DNA of 64,000 nt, taken from assembly GCF_000300005.1 (NCBI RefSeq), contig NC_018691.1, positions 3,100,001-3,164,000 on the forward strand, in the 5' to 3' direction. The notes under the pieces were generated by a model. It searched no databases. It was not told where the DNA came from and saw only the letters and a program-made list of their open reading frames with translations. The translations under genes were made by a program, and so were the position numbers. Position 1 is the first letter of the stretch. Each line of letters starts with the position of its first letter. Positions 53,470 to 63,125 of this stretch are shown here, in pieces. Source of the DNA: Alloalcanivorax dieselolei B5 (lineage in GTDB: Bacteria; Pseudomonadota; Gammaproteobacteria; Pseudomonadales; Alcanivoracaceae).

Positions 53470-53983
53470 CCAGCGCTTCCCCATCGAACTGCGCCTCAAC
53501 GGCGAGTCCCGCCGCGGCAGCGCCGAGCCACGCATGCAGCTGTGCGATTTCCTGCGCCATGAACTGGGCGCCACCGGCGTGCATGTGGGCTGCGAACACG
53601 GCGTATGCGGCGCCTGCACGGTACTGGTGGACGGCGTCGCCTCGCGCTCCTGTCTGATGCTCGCGGTACAGGCCGATGGCCGCCGCATCGATACAGTGGA
53701 ATCCCTGGCCCGCGATGATGTGATGAACGATCTGCAGCAGGCCTTTCGCCGCCATCACGCCCTGCAGTGCGGCTTCTGCACCAGCGGCATCCTGATGTCC
53801 TGCGTGGAGTTTCTCCAACGGGGGCCGGCCCCGGACGAGGCCCAGGTACGCGACATGCTCTCCGGGCATCTGTGCCGCTGCACCGGTTACACCGGCATTG
53901 TTCGCGCGGTACTTGAGGTAGCCAAGCAACGCCGTGAGGGCGAATCACAACAACAAGCCTTGGAGAATCACAACGATGTTTGA
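53453..53983 (+). CDS. Molybdenum hydroxylase 2Fe-2S (small) subunit
   Basis: A 176-residue CoxS-type protein with two [2Fe-2S] clusters: the plant-type ligands Cys47, 52, 55 and 67, and the second cluster Cys106, 109, 141 and 143 (CGFCTSG and CRCTGY). It passes electrons from the molybdenum site to the FAD subunit. It overlaps the FAD subunit gene and ends 8 bases inside the CoA ligase gene. Confidence 0.95.
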   Translation: MHAPADQRFPIELRLNGESRRGSAEPRMQLCDFLRHELGATGVHVGCEHGVCGACTVLVDGVASRSCLMLAVQADGRRIDTVESLARDDVMNDLQQAFRRHHALQCGFCTSGILMSCVEFLQRGPAPDEAQVRDMLSGHLCRCTGYTGIVRAVLEVAKQRREGESQQQALENHNDV

Positions 53984-55511
53984 TCTTGGACGCAGCTTCC
54001 TGGCAGCGGTGGAACGCCGCCCGCAAGCCACGGCGATCAGCGACGGACCACGGCGCCTCACCTACGAGGCCTGGTTCGACATCATTCAGCGCGCCGCTCA
54101 CGGCCTGCAGTCACTGGGGTTGAACAAGGGAGATCATCTGCTCGCCGCCATGCAGAATCGCTGGCAGATGGCCACCCTGCACTGGGCCTGTCAGTGCGCC
54201 GGCATCGTAATGACGCCGCTGAACTGGCGCTGCTCCGCCGACGATCTGCAATGGAGCCTGGACAACGCGGACGCCCGTGCTCTGCTCCACGACGAAGCGG
54301 TGCTCGACGCGGTGACGACCCTCGGCGCTCCGGCGATCCCTTGCGTGAGCGTGGGCAGAAAACCGTTCGATACGGCGCACACCTTCGAGGATCTGTGCGC
54401 CCAGGCACCGGCGGACACCATTCTGCGCGCCGGCCCGGACGACGGCTCCTTGATGTTGTACACCTCCGGCACCACCAGCCACCCCAAGGGGGTACCCCGA
54501 CGGCACCGCGCCGAACGCGCCGCCGCTCTCGCCCATGTGGCCCAGAACCTTTACGCCCATGGCGAATGCACGTTGGGTGTAATGCCGCTGTATCACACCA
54601 TGGGCGTGCGCTCACTGCTGGCGATGGCACTGCTGGATGGCCACTTCGTATGCATTCCCCGCTTCGACGTGGAAGCCACTCTGGACGCCATCGAGCGCGA
54701 GCGCATCAGCAACCTCTATCTGGTCCCCACCCTGTATCACATGCTGATCGAGCATCCGGCGTTCAGCCCGGAACGGGTGGCCAGCGTGCGCAAGATCGGC
54801 TTCGCCGGAGCGCCCATGAGTGACGGCCTGATGCAACGGGTAGAAGCCGCCTTTCAACCCGAGCTGTTCGTCAATCATTACGGCAGTTCGGAAATCTACA
54901 CCTTCACCATCGACCAGGCCGCCCACCGCAAGCCGGGCTCCTCCGGGCGCGGCGCCCTCAACCAGCGCATCCGCGTAGTGCCGTTGAACACGGACACACC
55001 AGCCGAGGAGGTCCCGGCCGGCGAGGAAGGCCAGATCATCGCCGACCTGGCCAGCGATGAAGCCTTCGAGGGCTATTGGCGGCGCCCGGACGCGGACGCC
55101 AAATCGATCCGCGACGGCTGGTACTTCACCGGTGACACCGGCTTCTTCGACGAGGACGGCGACCTGTTCGTGACCGGCCGGGTGGACGACCTGATCATCA
55201 CCGGCGGCGAGAACGTCAGCCCGGCGGAGATCGAGAATGCCTTGTCCCTGCATCCGGCGGTGGAGGAAGTGGCCGTGGTGGGCCTGCCCGACGAACAGTG
55301 GGGCAAGCTGGTGACGGCGTTCATCAAGACTCGGCACCCGGTGAGCGCGGAACAACTGGATGCCCATTGCATCGCCTCCGGTCTGGCACGCTTCAAGCGC
55401 CCGCGCCGCTATGAGTTCATCGACCAGATACCCAAATCACCGGTGGGCAAGATACTGCGCCGTGTTCTGATCGCCGACTACGGTGATCCGCAGCCCGCCG
55501 AGCAGTCCTGA
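53976..55511 (+). CDS. Acyl/aryl-CoA ligase (AMP-forming)
   Basis: A 511-residue ANL-superfamily enzyme that activates a carboxylic acid as a CoA thioester. The P-loop YTSGTTSHPKG is at 162-172, TGDTGFFDEDGD and GRVDDLIITGGENVSPAEIE mark the hinge region, and the C-terminal catalytic Lys is in PKSPVGKILRRVL. The start at 53976 overlaps the Fe-S subunit gene. The substrate is probably the hydroxylated acid made by the Mo enzyme or its precursor; sequence alone does not say which. Confidence 0.9.
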   Translation: MFDLGRSFLAAVERRPQATAISDGPRRLTYEAWFDIIQRAAHGLQSLGLNKGDHLLAAMQNRWQMATLHWACQCAGIVMTPLNWRCSADDLQWSLDNADARALLHDEAVLDAVTTLGAPAIPCVSVGRKPFDTAHTFEDLCAQAPADTILRAGPDDGSLMLYTSGTTSHPKGVPRRHRAERAAALAHVAQNLYAHGECTLGVMPLYHTMGVRSLLAMALLDGHFVCIPRFDVEATLDAIERERISNLYLVPTLYHMLIEHPAFSPERVASVRKIGFAGAPMSDGLMQRVEAAFQPELFVNHYGSSEIYTFTIDQAAHRKPGSSGRGALNQRIRVVPLNTDTPAEEVPAGEEGQIIADLASDEAFEGYWRRPDADAKSIRDGWYFTGDTGFFDEDGDLFVTGRVDDLIITGGENVSPAEIENALSLHPAVEEVAVVGLPDEQWGKLVTAFIKTRHPVSAEQLDAHCIASGLARFKRPRRYEFIDQIPKSPVGKILRRVLIADYGDPQPAEQS

Positions 55512-55533
55512 TTCGTTAGCAGAGGAAATCACC

Positions 55534-56337
55534 ATGACCCCCAATGAGATTGATCAGTACCTGGCCTCCGACTTCGACGGCTTCAAGGTGGAACTGCACA
55601 CCGACCAGGAACGCGGCGACATCATCCTCGGCCGCCCCCCCTACAACGTCATCGCCATGAGTCAGCGCGAGGACCTGCGCCAGGTGTTCGAGGCCCTGGA
55701 CGCCCATCCGGATGTGCGTGTCATCGTGCTGCGCGCCGAGGGTCAGCATTTCTCCAGCGGCGGCGACATCCGCGGCTTCCTGGAGGCATCTCCGGAGCAC
55801 GTATCCAAACTGGCCTGGAACGTGGCCGCTGCGGAACGCTGCAGCAAGCCCGTCATCGTCGCCAACCGGGGTTACACTTTCGGTGTCGGTTTCGAGTTGT
55901 CGCTGGCCTGCGATTTCCGTATTGCCTCCGAGACCGCCCGCTACGCCCTACCGGAACAAAATCTGGGACAGATCCCCGGCTCCGGTGGCTCTGCCCGCCT
56001 GCAAAAGATGATCGGCATCACCCGCACCAAGCATATGGTGATGCGTGCCAAGCGGGTATCCGGCGCACAAGCTCTTGATTGGGGCTTCGTCACCGAGTGC
56101 GTGCCGGACACGGAGCTGGAAAGCGCCACCGACGCTCTGGTGGAAGAACTGCGCCGCTTCTCACCACTGGCCCAACGCACCGCCAAGAAGCTGATCAACG
56201 ATAACGAGGATTCACCGCTCAAAGTAGCCATCGAGATGGAAGGCCACTGCTACAGTCGCCTGCGCAGCTCCGCGGACTTCAAGGAGGGCGTGGAGGCCTT
56301 CCATGCAAAACGCCCGGCGGTCTTTCGTGGAGAATAG
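55534..56337 (+). CDS. Enoyl-CoA hydratase/isomerase family protein
   Basis: A 267-residue crotonase-fold enzyme. Both glutamates used by hydratases are present (Glu121 in GFELSLACDF and Glu141 in LPEQNLGQIPGSGG), with the oxyanion segment HFSSGGDI at 72-79. It would hydrate or cleave an unsaturated acyl-CoA produced after the ligase step. The ATG at 55534 has AGAGGAAA upstream. It follows the ligase after 22 bases. Confidence 0.9.
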   Translation: MTPNEIDQYLASDFDGFKVELHTDQERGDIILGRPPYNVIAMSQREDLRQVFEALDAHPDVRVIVLRAEGQHFSSGGDIRGFLEASPEHVSKLAWNVAAAERCSKPVIVANRGYTFGVGFELSLACDFRIASETARYALPEQNLGQIPGSGGSARLQKMIGITRTKHMVMRAKRVSGAQALDWGFVTECVPDTELESATDALVEELRRFSPLAQRTAKKLINDNEDSPLKVAIEMEGHCYSRLRSSADFKEGVEAFHAKRPAVFRGE

Positions 56338-56423
56338 CCACAGAGAATGATCCGGACGAACAACCGCCCGCCGGGGCCCTGCCCCGGCCTGCCCGGCTTA
56401 TAACAAAAAACGGAGGCAGCACC

Positions 56424-57686
56424 ATGCCCAAGAAAATACCCGCCAGCGGTACCGACGCCCGATTGCCCAATCGGGGCGTCGCCCCATTGCGTGCCGCCCT
56501 CAACACCCGCACCATCAGTACCGGCGTGGTCGCTACTCTGTTCGGCTGCACCGGCCCGGCGGTCATTGTCATGAACGCCGCCGAGAGTGGCCATCTCAGC
56601 GACGCGCAAACCGTGGCCTGGCTGTTCGCCATCTACGTGCTGGGCGGTTTGATCAGCGTGATTTTCTCCCTGCGCTACCGGTTGCCGATCAGCGGTGCCT
56701 ACACCATCCCCGGTGCCGCCATCCTGGCGGCGTCCCTGCAGACCATTCCCTTTAACGAAGCGGTAGGCGCTTTCATCGCCAGCGGCGTCATGGTACTGGC
56801 GCTGGGCGCCAGTGGTCTGATCGGCCGCCTCGCTCACTGGCTGCCGGTCCCCATCGTCATGGCGATGATCGCCGGCGCCCTGTTCCGTTTCGCCACCGGC
56901 GCGGTGGACTCGGTAGTGTCGGCGCCCTGGGTGGCAGGCATCGCCGCCCTGGCGTTCTTCCTTACCGGCCGGCTGCTACGTTCGGTACCGCCGGTGCTGG
57001 TGGCGGGCCTGGTCGGTCTGGGCATCGCCTTGTGGCTGGGCCAGTTGCAACCCACCGAGGTGAGTCTGGGTTTCGTGATGCCCAGCTTCACCGCGCCGGC
57101 GTTCTCCTGGCAGGCGTTCTTCGCCATCGCCGTGCCGCTCACCGCCCTGGTGATCGGCGCCGAGAACGCCCAGGCCATCGGCGTGCTGATGGCGGAAGGC
57201 TATGAGCCGCCTGTCAACCGCATGACCATCGCCAGTGGCGTGGGCGGCATCCTGGCCGGCCTGCTGGGCGGCCACAACGCCAATATTGCCGGGCCCATGA
57301 CCGCCATCTGCTCTTCGGAGCAGGCCGGTGCCGATCCACGTCTGCGCTACGGCGCCTCGCTGATCAACGGCGCGCTGTTCATGCTGTTCGGTCTGTTCGC
57401 CGGCCTCGCCGTCCCCTTCATTCTTGCCTTGCCCAAGGCCTTGATCATGGTGATCGCCGGTCTCGCCATGATCGGTGTGCTGCTGGGTGCTTTTCAGCAG
57501 GCGTTTGGCAAGAATAGTCCCTGCCAGGTGGGGGCTTTCGTGGCCCTCACCGTGGCCATGAGCCAATTCTCCCTGCTGGGGGTCAGCTCACCATTCTGGG
57601 CCTTGATATCGGGCGTGGCAGTATCCGTGCTGCTTGGCGAGATCAGCGCGGCTCGTGCCACCCGGAGCGCGGAGGTGGGGACATGA
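56424..57686 (+). CDS. benE: Benzoate/H+ symporter (BenE family)
   Basis: A 420-residue inner-membrane protein with about twelve helices. The segments PAVIVMNAAESGHLSDAQTVAW, RLPISGAYTIPGAAIL and GVGGILAGLLGGHNANIAGPM are typical of BenE, whose members import benzoate with protons. In this operon it may carry the aromatic acid substrate, or a related one. GGAGGCAGCACC lies just before the ATG, and the stop overlaps the TRAP permease gene (ATGA). Confidence 0.88.
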   Translation: MPKKIPASGTDARLPNRGVAPLRAALNTRTISTGVVATLFGCTGPAVIVMNAAESGHLSDAQTVAWLFAIYVLGGLISVIFSLRYRLPISGAYTIPGAAILAASLQTIPFNEAVGAFIASGVMVLALGASGLIGRLAHWLPVPIVMAMIAGALFRFATGAVDSVVSAPWVAGIAALAFFLTGRLLRSVPPVLVAGLVGLGIALWLGQLQPTEVSLGFVMPSFTAPAFSWQAFFAIAVPLTALVIGAENAQAIGVLMAEGYEPPVNRMTIASGVGGILAGLLGGHNANIAGPMTAICSSEQAGADPRLRYGASLINGALFMLFGLFAGLAVPFILALPKALIMVIAGLAMIGVLLGAFQQAFGKNSPCQVGAFVALTVAMSQFSLLGVSSPFWALISGVAVSVLLGEISAARATRSAEVGT

Positions 57687-59626
57687 AAAAATTTATGACT
57701 CCGGCCACCCTGGTCGCCCTGCTGTGGGCCCTGTTCCAGATCTGGATGGTCTATGGTACGCCCCTGGAGTTGATCGTGGCGGTGCCCATCCATGTGATGT
57801 TCGGCGTCATTCTCACCTTCATCATCCATCCGTTGAGGCCCCGGGAGGACGGTCGCTTCACTTTGTTCCGGGCCAGCGATTATCTGCTGGTGGTGGTGGC
57901 CGCCACCATCGCCGTGCACTACTACCTGAGCGGTGAGATGCTCACCACCCGTATCGCCATGGTGGATCCCCCCGCTCCACGCGACCTGATGGTCGGCGTG
58001 GCCACCCTGGCACTGGTGGTGGAGGCGGTGCGCCGCTCCCTGGGCATGGGCCTGACCACGGTGATTCTGGTGTTCCTGGTCTATCAGTTCTGCGGCCCGC
58101 TGCTGCGCGAATTACCACTGTTGCGCATTATCGGCCACGACGGTGAGCCCGGCCGGCTGTTCTTCGAGACCTTCATCGACATGCAGACGATGCAGAACGA
58201 GGGCGTGTTCGGGATCCCCAGCATCGTCTCCTACGGCCAGGTGTTTTACTTCCTGCTGTTCGGCGCCTTTTTGCAGTTCTTTGGCGGCGGTCAGTTGTTC
58301 ATGGACTTGTCCGTGCTGCTGGTGGGCAAGTTGCGCGGCGGCATGGCCAAGGTATCGATTCTGTCTTCCACCCTGTTTGGCTCGGTGAGCGGCAGCGCCA
58401 CCGCCAACGCGGCGGTAATGGGCATGTTCACCATTCCCGCCATGAAGCGCTCCGGCATGAGCAGCGAACAGGCCGCCGCCGTGGAGGCCTCGTCTTCCAC
58501 CGGCGGGCAGTTGATGCCGCCGGTGATGGGCGCCGCCGCTTTCCTGATCGCCCAGTTCATGGGGGTGCCCTACGCGGAGGTGGCGATGGCGGCGATCATT
58601 CCCGCCCTGCTGTTCTACCTGGCGTTATACTTCGTGGTGGATCTGCTGGCACGCCGCAATAACCTCACCGGACTCCACCAGGAAGAGATCGAAACCAACT
58701 GGGCCGGCGTGCTCAAGCGGCTTTATCTGTTGATCCCGGTGTTCGTGCTGGTCTACCAGATCATGGCCGGCCGGGCTCTCAGCTCCGCCACCCTGGAGGC
58801 GATCTGGCTGACCCTGTTGCTGGGGCTGTGCGGACGCGGCTGGGCAGGCTTGCGCGCCGGCGGCGCCGGCGGTTTGCTGCGTGCGGTGGGTACCGCGCTC
58901 GACGACTCTCTGCAGGCGCTCGCCTCCGGCGCGCGCGGTGCTATCGCCGTGGCCATTCCCTGCGCCGGTGCCGGCATCGTGGTGGGTATCGCCTCCACCA
59001 CCAATCTGGGGCTCACCTTCGGCACTTTCGTGACCGCCCTGTCCGGTGGCATGACCATTCCCGCCCTGTTGCTGGTGATGGTCATGGTGATCGTCATGGG
59101 TATGGGCATGCCCACCACCGCCGCCTACATCATGGGGGCCATCCTCGCCATTCCAGCCCTGGACAAATTGGGCATCTCAGAGCTGTCTTCGCATTTCTTC
59201 GTGCTCTACTTTGCCGCCCTCTCCATGGTCACGCCGCCGGTGGCGCTGGCCGCCTTCGTCGCTGGCGGCATCGCCAAGGCCAACGTCTGGCAAACCGGCT
59301 GGGCGGCGTTCCGTTATAGCCTGGCCGGCTTCCTCGTGGCGTTCGCCTTCGCCTTCAGTCCGGCGTTGTTGTTGCAGGGCGACTGGCAGAACATCGTCGC
59401 CGCCACGGTGACCGCGGCGGTCGGCTGCTACGCCCTGGCCGGCTGCGTGGCCGGCTATCTGCGCGCACCCAACACGCGGGCCGAATCGCTGTTGTTGCTG
59501 GTCGCCGCCGCCATGCTGATCACTCCCAAGCCGATCATTTCACTGATCGGCCTGGCGCTGCTCGCCGTCCTCTGGGGCGGGCAGCTGTGGCGCCGTAAAC
59601 GCGATGCCGCTTGCCGGGCCGCCTAA
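57683..59626 (+). CDS. TRAP transporter fused permease (TAXI type)
   Basis: A 647-residue protein in which the small (DctQ-like, about residues 1-150) and large (DctM-like, about 190-640) TRAP permease subunits are fused, as usual for TAXI-type systems. The DctM part carries GSVSGSATANAAVMG and ASSSTGGQLMPPVMGAAAFL. It works with the adjacent TAXI binding protein to import a carboxylate by ion-gradient-driven transport. Confidence 0.92.
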   Translation: MKKFMTPATLVALLWALFQIWMVYGTPLELIVAVPIHVMFGVILTFIIHPLRPREDGRFTLFRASDYLLVVVAATIAVHYYLSGEMLTTRIAMVDPPAPRDLMVGVATLALVVEAVRRSLGMGLTTVILVFLVYQFCGPLLRELPLLRIIGHDGEPGRLFFETFIDMQTMQNEGVFGIPSIVSYGQVFYFLLFGAFLQFFGGGQLFMDLSVLLVGKLRGGMAKVSILSSTLFGSVSGSATANAAVMGMFTIPAMKRSGMSSEQAAAVEASSSTGGQLMPPVMGAAAFLIAQFMGVPYAEVAMAAIIPALLFYLALYFVVDLLARRNNLTGLHQEEIETNWAGVLKRLYLLIPVFVLVYQIMAGRALSSATLEAIWLTLLLGLCGRGWAGLRAGGAGGLLRAVGTALDDSLQALASGARGAIAVAIPCAGAGIVVGIASTTNLGLTFGTFVTALSGGMTIPALLLVMVMVIVMGMGMPTTAAYIMGAILAIPALDKLGISELSSHFFVLYFAALSMVTPPVALAAFVAGGIAKANVWQTGWAAFRYSLAGFLVAFAFAFSPALLLQGDWQNIVAATVTAAVGCYALAGCVAGYLRAPNTRAESLLLLVAAAMLITPKPIISLIGLALLAVLWGGQLWRRKRDAACRAA

Positions 59627-59655
59627 CTCTTGCTCACGAATCAGGAGAACAACAA

Positions 59656-60651
59656 ATGAAACCTCTCAATCCTCGTGCCCTGCTGGCCGCCCTGTTCGCC
59701 ACCCTGCTCGCCCTGGCCGGGCCCACCCTGGCCGCGGATCCGATCAAGGTGAAGTTCGCCGCCGGCCCCACCGGCACCACTTGGTACGCCTACGCCGGTG
59801 CCCTGCGCACCGAGCTGCTCAACGCCCTGCCGCAAGGTTCCACCGTGGATATTCAGGGCACGCCAATGGCGATCGCCAACACCAAACTGCTGGCCGCCGG
59901 TCGGGCCGATATCGGCCTGATCTTTCCACCGGTGGCCGCCTGGGCCGGACGCGGTTTCGGCCCGTTCGACCGGAAGATCGACAATATCCGTGGTCTGGTG
60001 GGCGGCCTGGACCAGTACTACCAGCGGATTACCGTGCAGACCGACAGCGATATCAAAAGCCTGGCCGACATCAAGGAACAGAAGCTCGCAGTACGCATCG
60101 GCACCGGTCCCCAGGGCAGCCTCAATGAATACATCGCGCGGTTGATCCTGGCCGCCAACGATCTCGGCTACGAGGACATTGAAGCCTTTGGCGGCAGTGT
60201 CACCCGCTCCAGCCTGAGCATTCTGCAGGATCAGTTCGGCGACCGGAAACTGGACATGATCATCGGCATCACCACCGCCGGCCACCCCAACACCGCGCAG
60301 CTTTCCATCACCCCGGGGCAGCGTTTCCTGAGCCTCAGCGACAAGGCGGTGAAGTACCTGGAGCAATACGGCTTCGTCACCGCCACCATGCCGGCGGACC
60401 TGTTCGAAGGCCAGAGCGAGCCGGTCAAGGGCGTGGGTTTCAGCACCTCCATCTACGCCGGTGCCGACATGTCCGACCAGGAAGCCTACGCCATCACCAA
60501 GGCGATCATGGATCACCGGAAGGCAGTCAAGAGCGCCTTCGGTTCCATGGCCGGCTGGACCCTGGAAGGTGCCTCCGCCAGAGAAAACCTGGCGGCACCG
60601 CTGCATCCGGGTGCCAGAAAGTACTACGACGAAGCGGAACAAGCGCAATGA
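59656..60651 (+). CDS. TAXI-family TRAP substrate-binding protein
   Basis: A 331-residue periplasmic binding protein with a cleavable signal (ending LAA/DPIK near residue 28) and TAXI-type FAAGPTGTTWYAYAGAL. It binds the solute for the fused permease encoded just upstream. The ATG at 59656 has CAGGAGAAC upstream; an earlier in-frame codon at 59611 would spoil the signal peptide. The stop overlaps the next gene (ATGA). Confidence 0.92.
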   Translation: MKPLNPRALLAALFATLLALAGPTLAADPIKVKFAAGPTGTTWYAYAGALRTELLNALPQGSTVDIQGTPMAIANTKLLAAGRADIGLIFPPVAAWAGRGFGPFDRKIDNIRGLVGGLDQYYQRITVQTDSDIKSLADIKEQKLAVRIGTGPQGSLNEYIARLILAANDLGYEDIEAFGGSVTRSSLSILQDQFGDRKLDMIIGITTAGHPNTAQLSITPGQRFLSLSDKAVKYLEQYGFVTATMPADLFEGQSEPVKGVGFSTSIYAGADMSDQEAYAITKAIMDHRKAVKSAFGSMAGWTLEGASARENLAAPLHPGARKYYDEAEQAQ

Positions 60652-62291
60652 ATCAACACAGCAACCAGGTCCGTAACGGCGGCCAATTGATCGTCGACAG
60701 ACTGCGTGCCAATGGCGTGGACCGGGTATTCACGGTACCGGGAGAGAGCTTTCTACCGGTGCTGGATGCCCTCCACGACGCCCAGGACATTCAGTTGGTC
60801 GTGTGTCGCCAGGAAGGCGGCGCCACCATGATGGCCGAGGCCCACGCCAAGCTCAGCGGCCGCCCCGGAGTCTGCTTCGTCACTCGCGGACCGGGCAGCG
60901 CCAATGCCCTGGCCGGCCTGCACGTGGCGGCCCAGGATTCCACCCCTTTGCTGGTCTTTGTCGGTCAGGTGCCAAGCGACTTCCAACAGCGCGAGGCCTG
61001 GCAGGAAGTGGACGTGGCCGCCCTGTTTGGTCCGGTAGCCAAATGGGCCCTGGATGCGCAGCACGCCGAGCGGTTGCCGGAACACCTGAACCGGGCCTTC
61101 GCCACCGCTCAGGCCGGCCGCAAAGGTCCGGTGGTAATGGGACTCCCCGAGAACCTTCTCTACGAAAACGTGGAAACGGCGGCGGCCCCCACGGCGGTCA
61201 ACGCCGCGCAAAGCCACCCGGCGGCCCGCGACGTTGAGGATCTGGAGCGCCGCCTGGCGGCGGCACGGCGGCCGCTGGCGATATTCGGCGGCAGCGGCTG
61301 GAGCGCGGAGGCCCGGGACACCCTGACGCACTTCGTCGAGGCCCGGGGTATTCCGGTGATCACCGGTTTCCGTCGTCAGGATCGCTTCGACAACACCCAC
61401 CCACTCTATGCCGGCGACGCCGGTCTGGGCATGAACCCGGCGCTGGCCGAACTGATCCAGGGCGCGGACCTGATCCTGGCGGTGGGTACCCGGCTGGGCG
61501 ACATCACCACCCGCCATTACCAACTGCTGTCCGTGCCCCGGCCGCGCCAGCAAGTGATCCATGTGCATCCACAACCGGAGGAGCTCGGGCATGTCTACCA
61601 GACCGATCTGGCGATCTGCGCCGGCGTCGAGGCATTCGCGGCAGCCCTGTCGCCGCACACCGATCGCCTCCCGGACGATGAACGGCGTGCCTGGATGGAG
61701 CGGGCCAGCCAGGTTCATCGCGGCTGGGTACGCCCCACCGAGTCACCAGGGCCAGTTCAGTTGGCACGCATCGTTCGTTGGCTGGGTCAACGGCTGCCTC
61801 CGGAAGCGGTGATCAGCAACGGCGCCGGCAACTATACGCTCTGGGTGCACCGCTTCTATCCGTTCAGGGCCCTGGGCAGCGCCCTGGCGCCGACCTCCGG
61901 GTCCATGGGCTACGGCCTGCCGGCGGCGATCGCCGCCAAGCTCGACAACCCGTCAAGGCCGGCGGTGTGCTTCGCCGGCGACGGTTGCTTTCTGATGACC
62001 TGCCAGGAACTGGCCACGGCCGCCCAGTACGGCGCCAACGTGATCGTCATCGCGGTCAACAACGGCTCCTACGGGTCGATTCGTATGCATCAGGAGCGGC
62101 AGTATCCGGGCCGCCGTTACGGTACCGACCTGGTCAATCCGGATCTGATTTCCCTGGCGCGCGCCTTCGGCGCGGAGGCGGAACGGGTGACGAAGACGGG
62201 GGATTTCGAGGCGGTGTTCGAGCGCGCTTTATCGGCGCAATGTCCCTTCCTGATCGAGCTGCCTCTGGATCCGGGCATTCTCAAACCCTGA
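60648..62291 (+). CDS. Thiamine diphosphate-dependent enzyme (acetolactate synthase-like)
   Basis: A 547-residue ThDP enzyme with an N-terminal pyrimidine-binding domain (catalytic Glu56 in CRQEGG), a central domain, and a C-terminal pyrophosphate-binding domain (GDG at 444-446 and the following NN in VNNGS). It would decarboxylate, ligate or cleave a 2-oxo acid, for example a benzoylformate- or acetolactate-type reaction. Being the last gene of the operon, it may handle the ring-cleaved or side-chain product. The exact reaction is not predictable. Confidence 0.85.
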   Translation: MNQHSNQVRNGGQLIVDRLRANGVDRVFTVPGESFLPVLDALHDAQDIQLVVCRQEGGATMMAEAHAKLSGRPGVCFVTRGPGSANALAGLHVAAQDSTPLLVFVGQVPSDFQQREAWQEVDVAALFGPVAKWALDAQHAERLPEHLNRAFATAQAGRKGPVVMGLPENLLYENVETAAAPTAVNAAQSHPAARDVEDLERRLAAARRPLAIFGGSGWSAEARDTLTHFVEARGIPVITGFRRQDRFDNTHPLYAGDAGLGMNPALAELIQGADLILAVGTRLGDITTRHYQLLSVPRPRQQVIHVHPQPEELGHVYQTDLAICAGVEAFAAALSPHTDRLPDDERRAWMERASQVHRGWVRPTESPGPVQLARIVRWLGQRLPPEAVISNGAGNYTLWVHRFYPFRALGSALAPTSGSMGYGLPAAIAAKLDNPSRPAVCFAGDGCFLMTCQELATAAQYGANVIVIAVNNGSYGSIRMHQERQYPGRRYGTDLVNPDLISLARAFGAEAERVTKTGDFEAVFERALSAQCPFLIELPLDPGILKP

Positions 62292-62304
62292 TCCTCACGG
62301 CGGC

Positions 62305-63063
62305 TCAGTGCATCACCGAACCGCCATCCACCACCACACTTTCGCCGGTCATAAAGGCGCTCTCATCGGAGGCCAGGAACAGCAGCGGGCCGATCAGGTC
62401 CTCCGGGGTCTGGTCACGCTTGAGGGCGCGGCTGGCCAGCACCGGAGCGGTGAGTTTGTCACGCATGGCCTGGTTGGCGATCACCCCTTCGCTGAGCACC
62501 AGCCCCGGCGCCAGGGTGTTCACGGCGATACCGTGTTCGCCCAATTCCCGGGCCAGGGCCCGGGTCAGGGCCAGCACCGCGCCCTTGGAGGTGACGTAAT
62601 GCAACAGGTTGGGCGTGCCCTTGAACGGCGTGCCCGAAGAGATGTTGATAATACGGCCGTAACCACGCGCCTTCATGCGGGGCGCCACCGCCCGGGCACA
62701 GATAAAGGGACCGCGCACATTCACCGCCATCACCTTGTCCCACTCGTTCAGGTCGATATCCTCGAACGGCTGAATTTCCAGCGAGGCATAGATGGCCGCG
62801 TTGTTGACCAGTACATCAATGCGTCCGAAGCGCTTCATCGCGGCCTGCGCCATCGCCTTCGCGGACACTTCGTCGGCAACGTCGGCGCGCACCGCCATGG
62901 CCTCGGCGCCGGAGGCATTGATCTCTTCCGCCAGGGGCGCGCCATCGAGCACATCGGCGATCACTACCCGGGCGCCCTCGGCGGCCAGGGCCTTGGCATA
63001 GACAGCTCCGATGCCCTGGGCGGCGCCGGTAATGATCACCACTTTATCCTTCATTCGGGTCAT
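62305..63063 (-). CDS. Short-chain dehydrogenase/reductase (SDR)
   Basis: A 252-residue classical SDR with the NAD(P) motif TGAAQGIG (12-19), NNAA, and the catalytic Ser and YxxxK in NISSGTPF and HYVTSKG. The start at 63063 is supported by GGGAGA seven bases upstream. It is convergent with the ThDP gene (13-base gap), so it belongs to the leftward transcript that includes the TRAP permease. It probably oxidises a hydroxyacyl or alcohol intermediate. Confidence 0.9.
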   Translation of the reverse strand: MTRMKDKVVIITGAAQGIGAVYAKALAAEGARVVIADVLDGAPLAEEINASGAEAMAVRADVADEVSAKAMAQAAMKRFGRIDVLVNNAAIYASLEIQPFEDIDLNEWDKVMAVNVRGPFICARAVAPRMKARGYGRIINISSGTPFKGTPNLLHYVTSKGAVLALTRALARELGEHGIAVNTLAPGLVLSEGVIANQAMRDKLTAPVLASRALKRDQTPEDLIGPLLFLASDESAFMTGESVVVDGGSVMH

Positions 63064-63095
63064 TCCAGTCTCCCTTGCCTTCATCAAAATTACTT

Positions 63096-63125
63096 TTAAG
63101 CGTTACTTCCAAGCATAACGTTTAA
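63096..63125. promoter_or_regulatory. Inverted repeat between the TRAP permease and SDR genes
   Basis: Two 10-bp half-sites, TTAAGCGTTA (63096-63105) and TAACGTTTAA (63116-63125), form an inverted repeat with one mismatch and a 10-base spacer. The right half-site overlaps the permease stop codon. It may be an operator for an internal SDR promoter or a weak 3'-end structure. Confidence 0.35.

Noticed and set aside
49661-53983. Aerobic carbon monoxide dehydrogenase
   Set aside because: The three-subunit layout fits, but the large subunit lacks the CO dehydrogenase active-site Cys motif and the neighbours are aromatic-acid catabolism genes.
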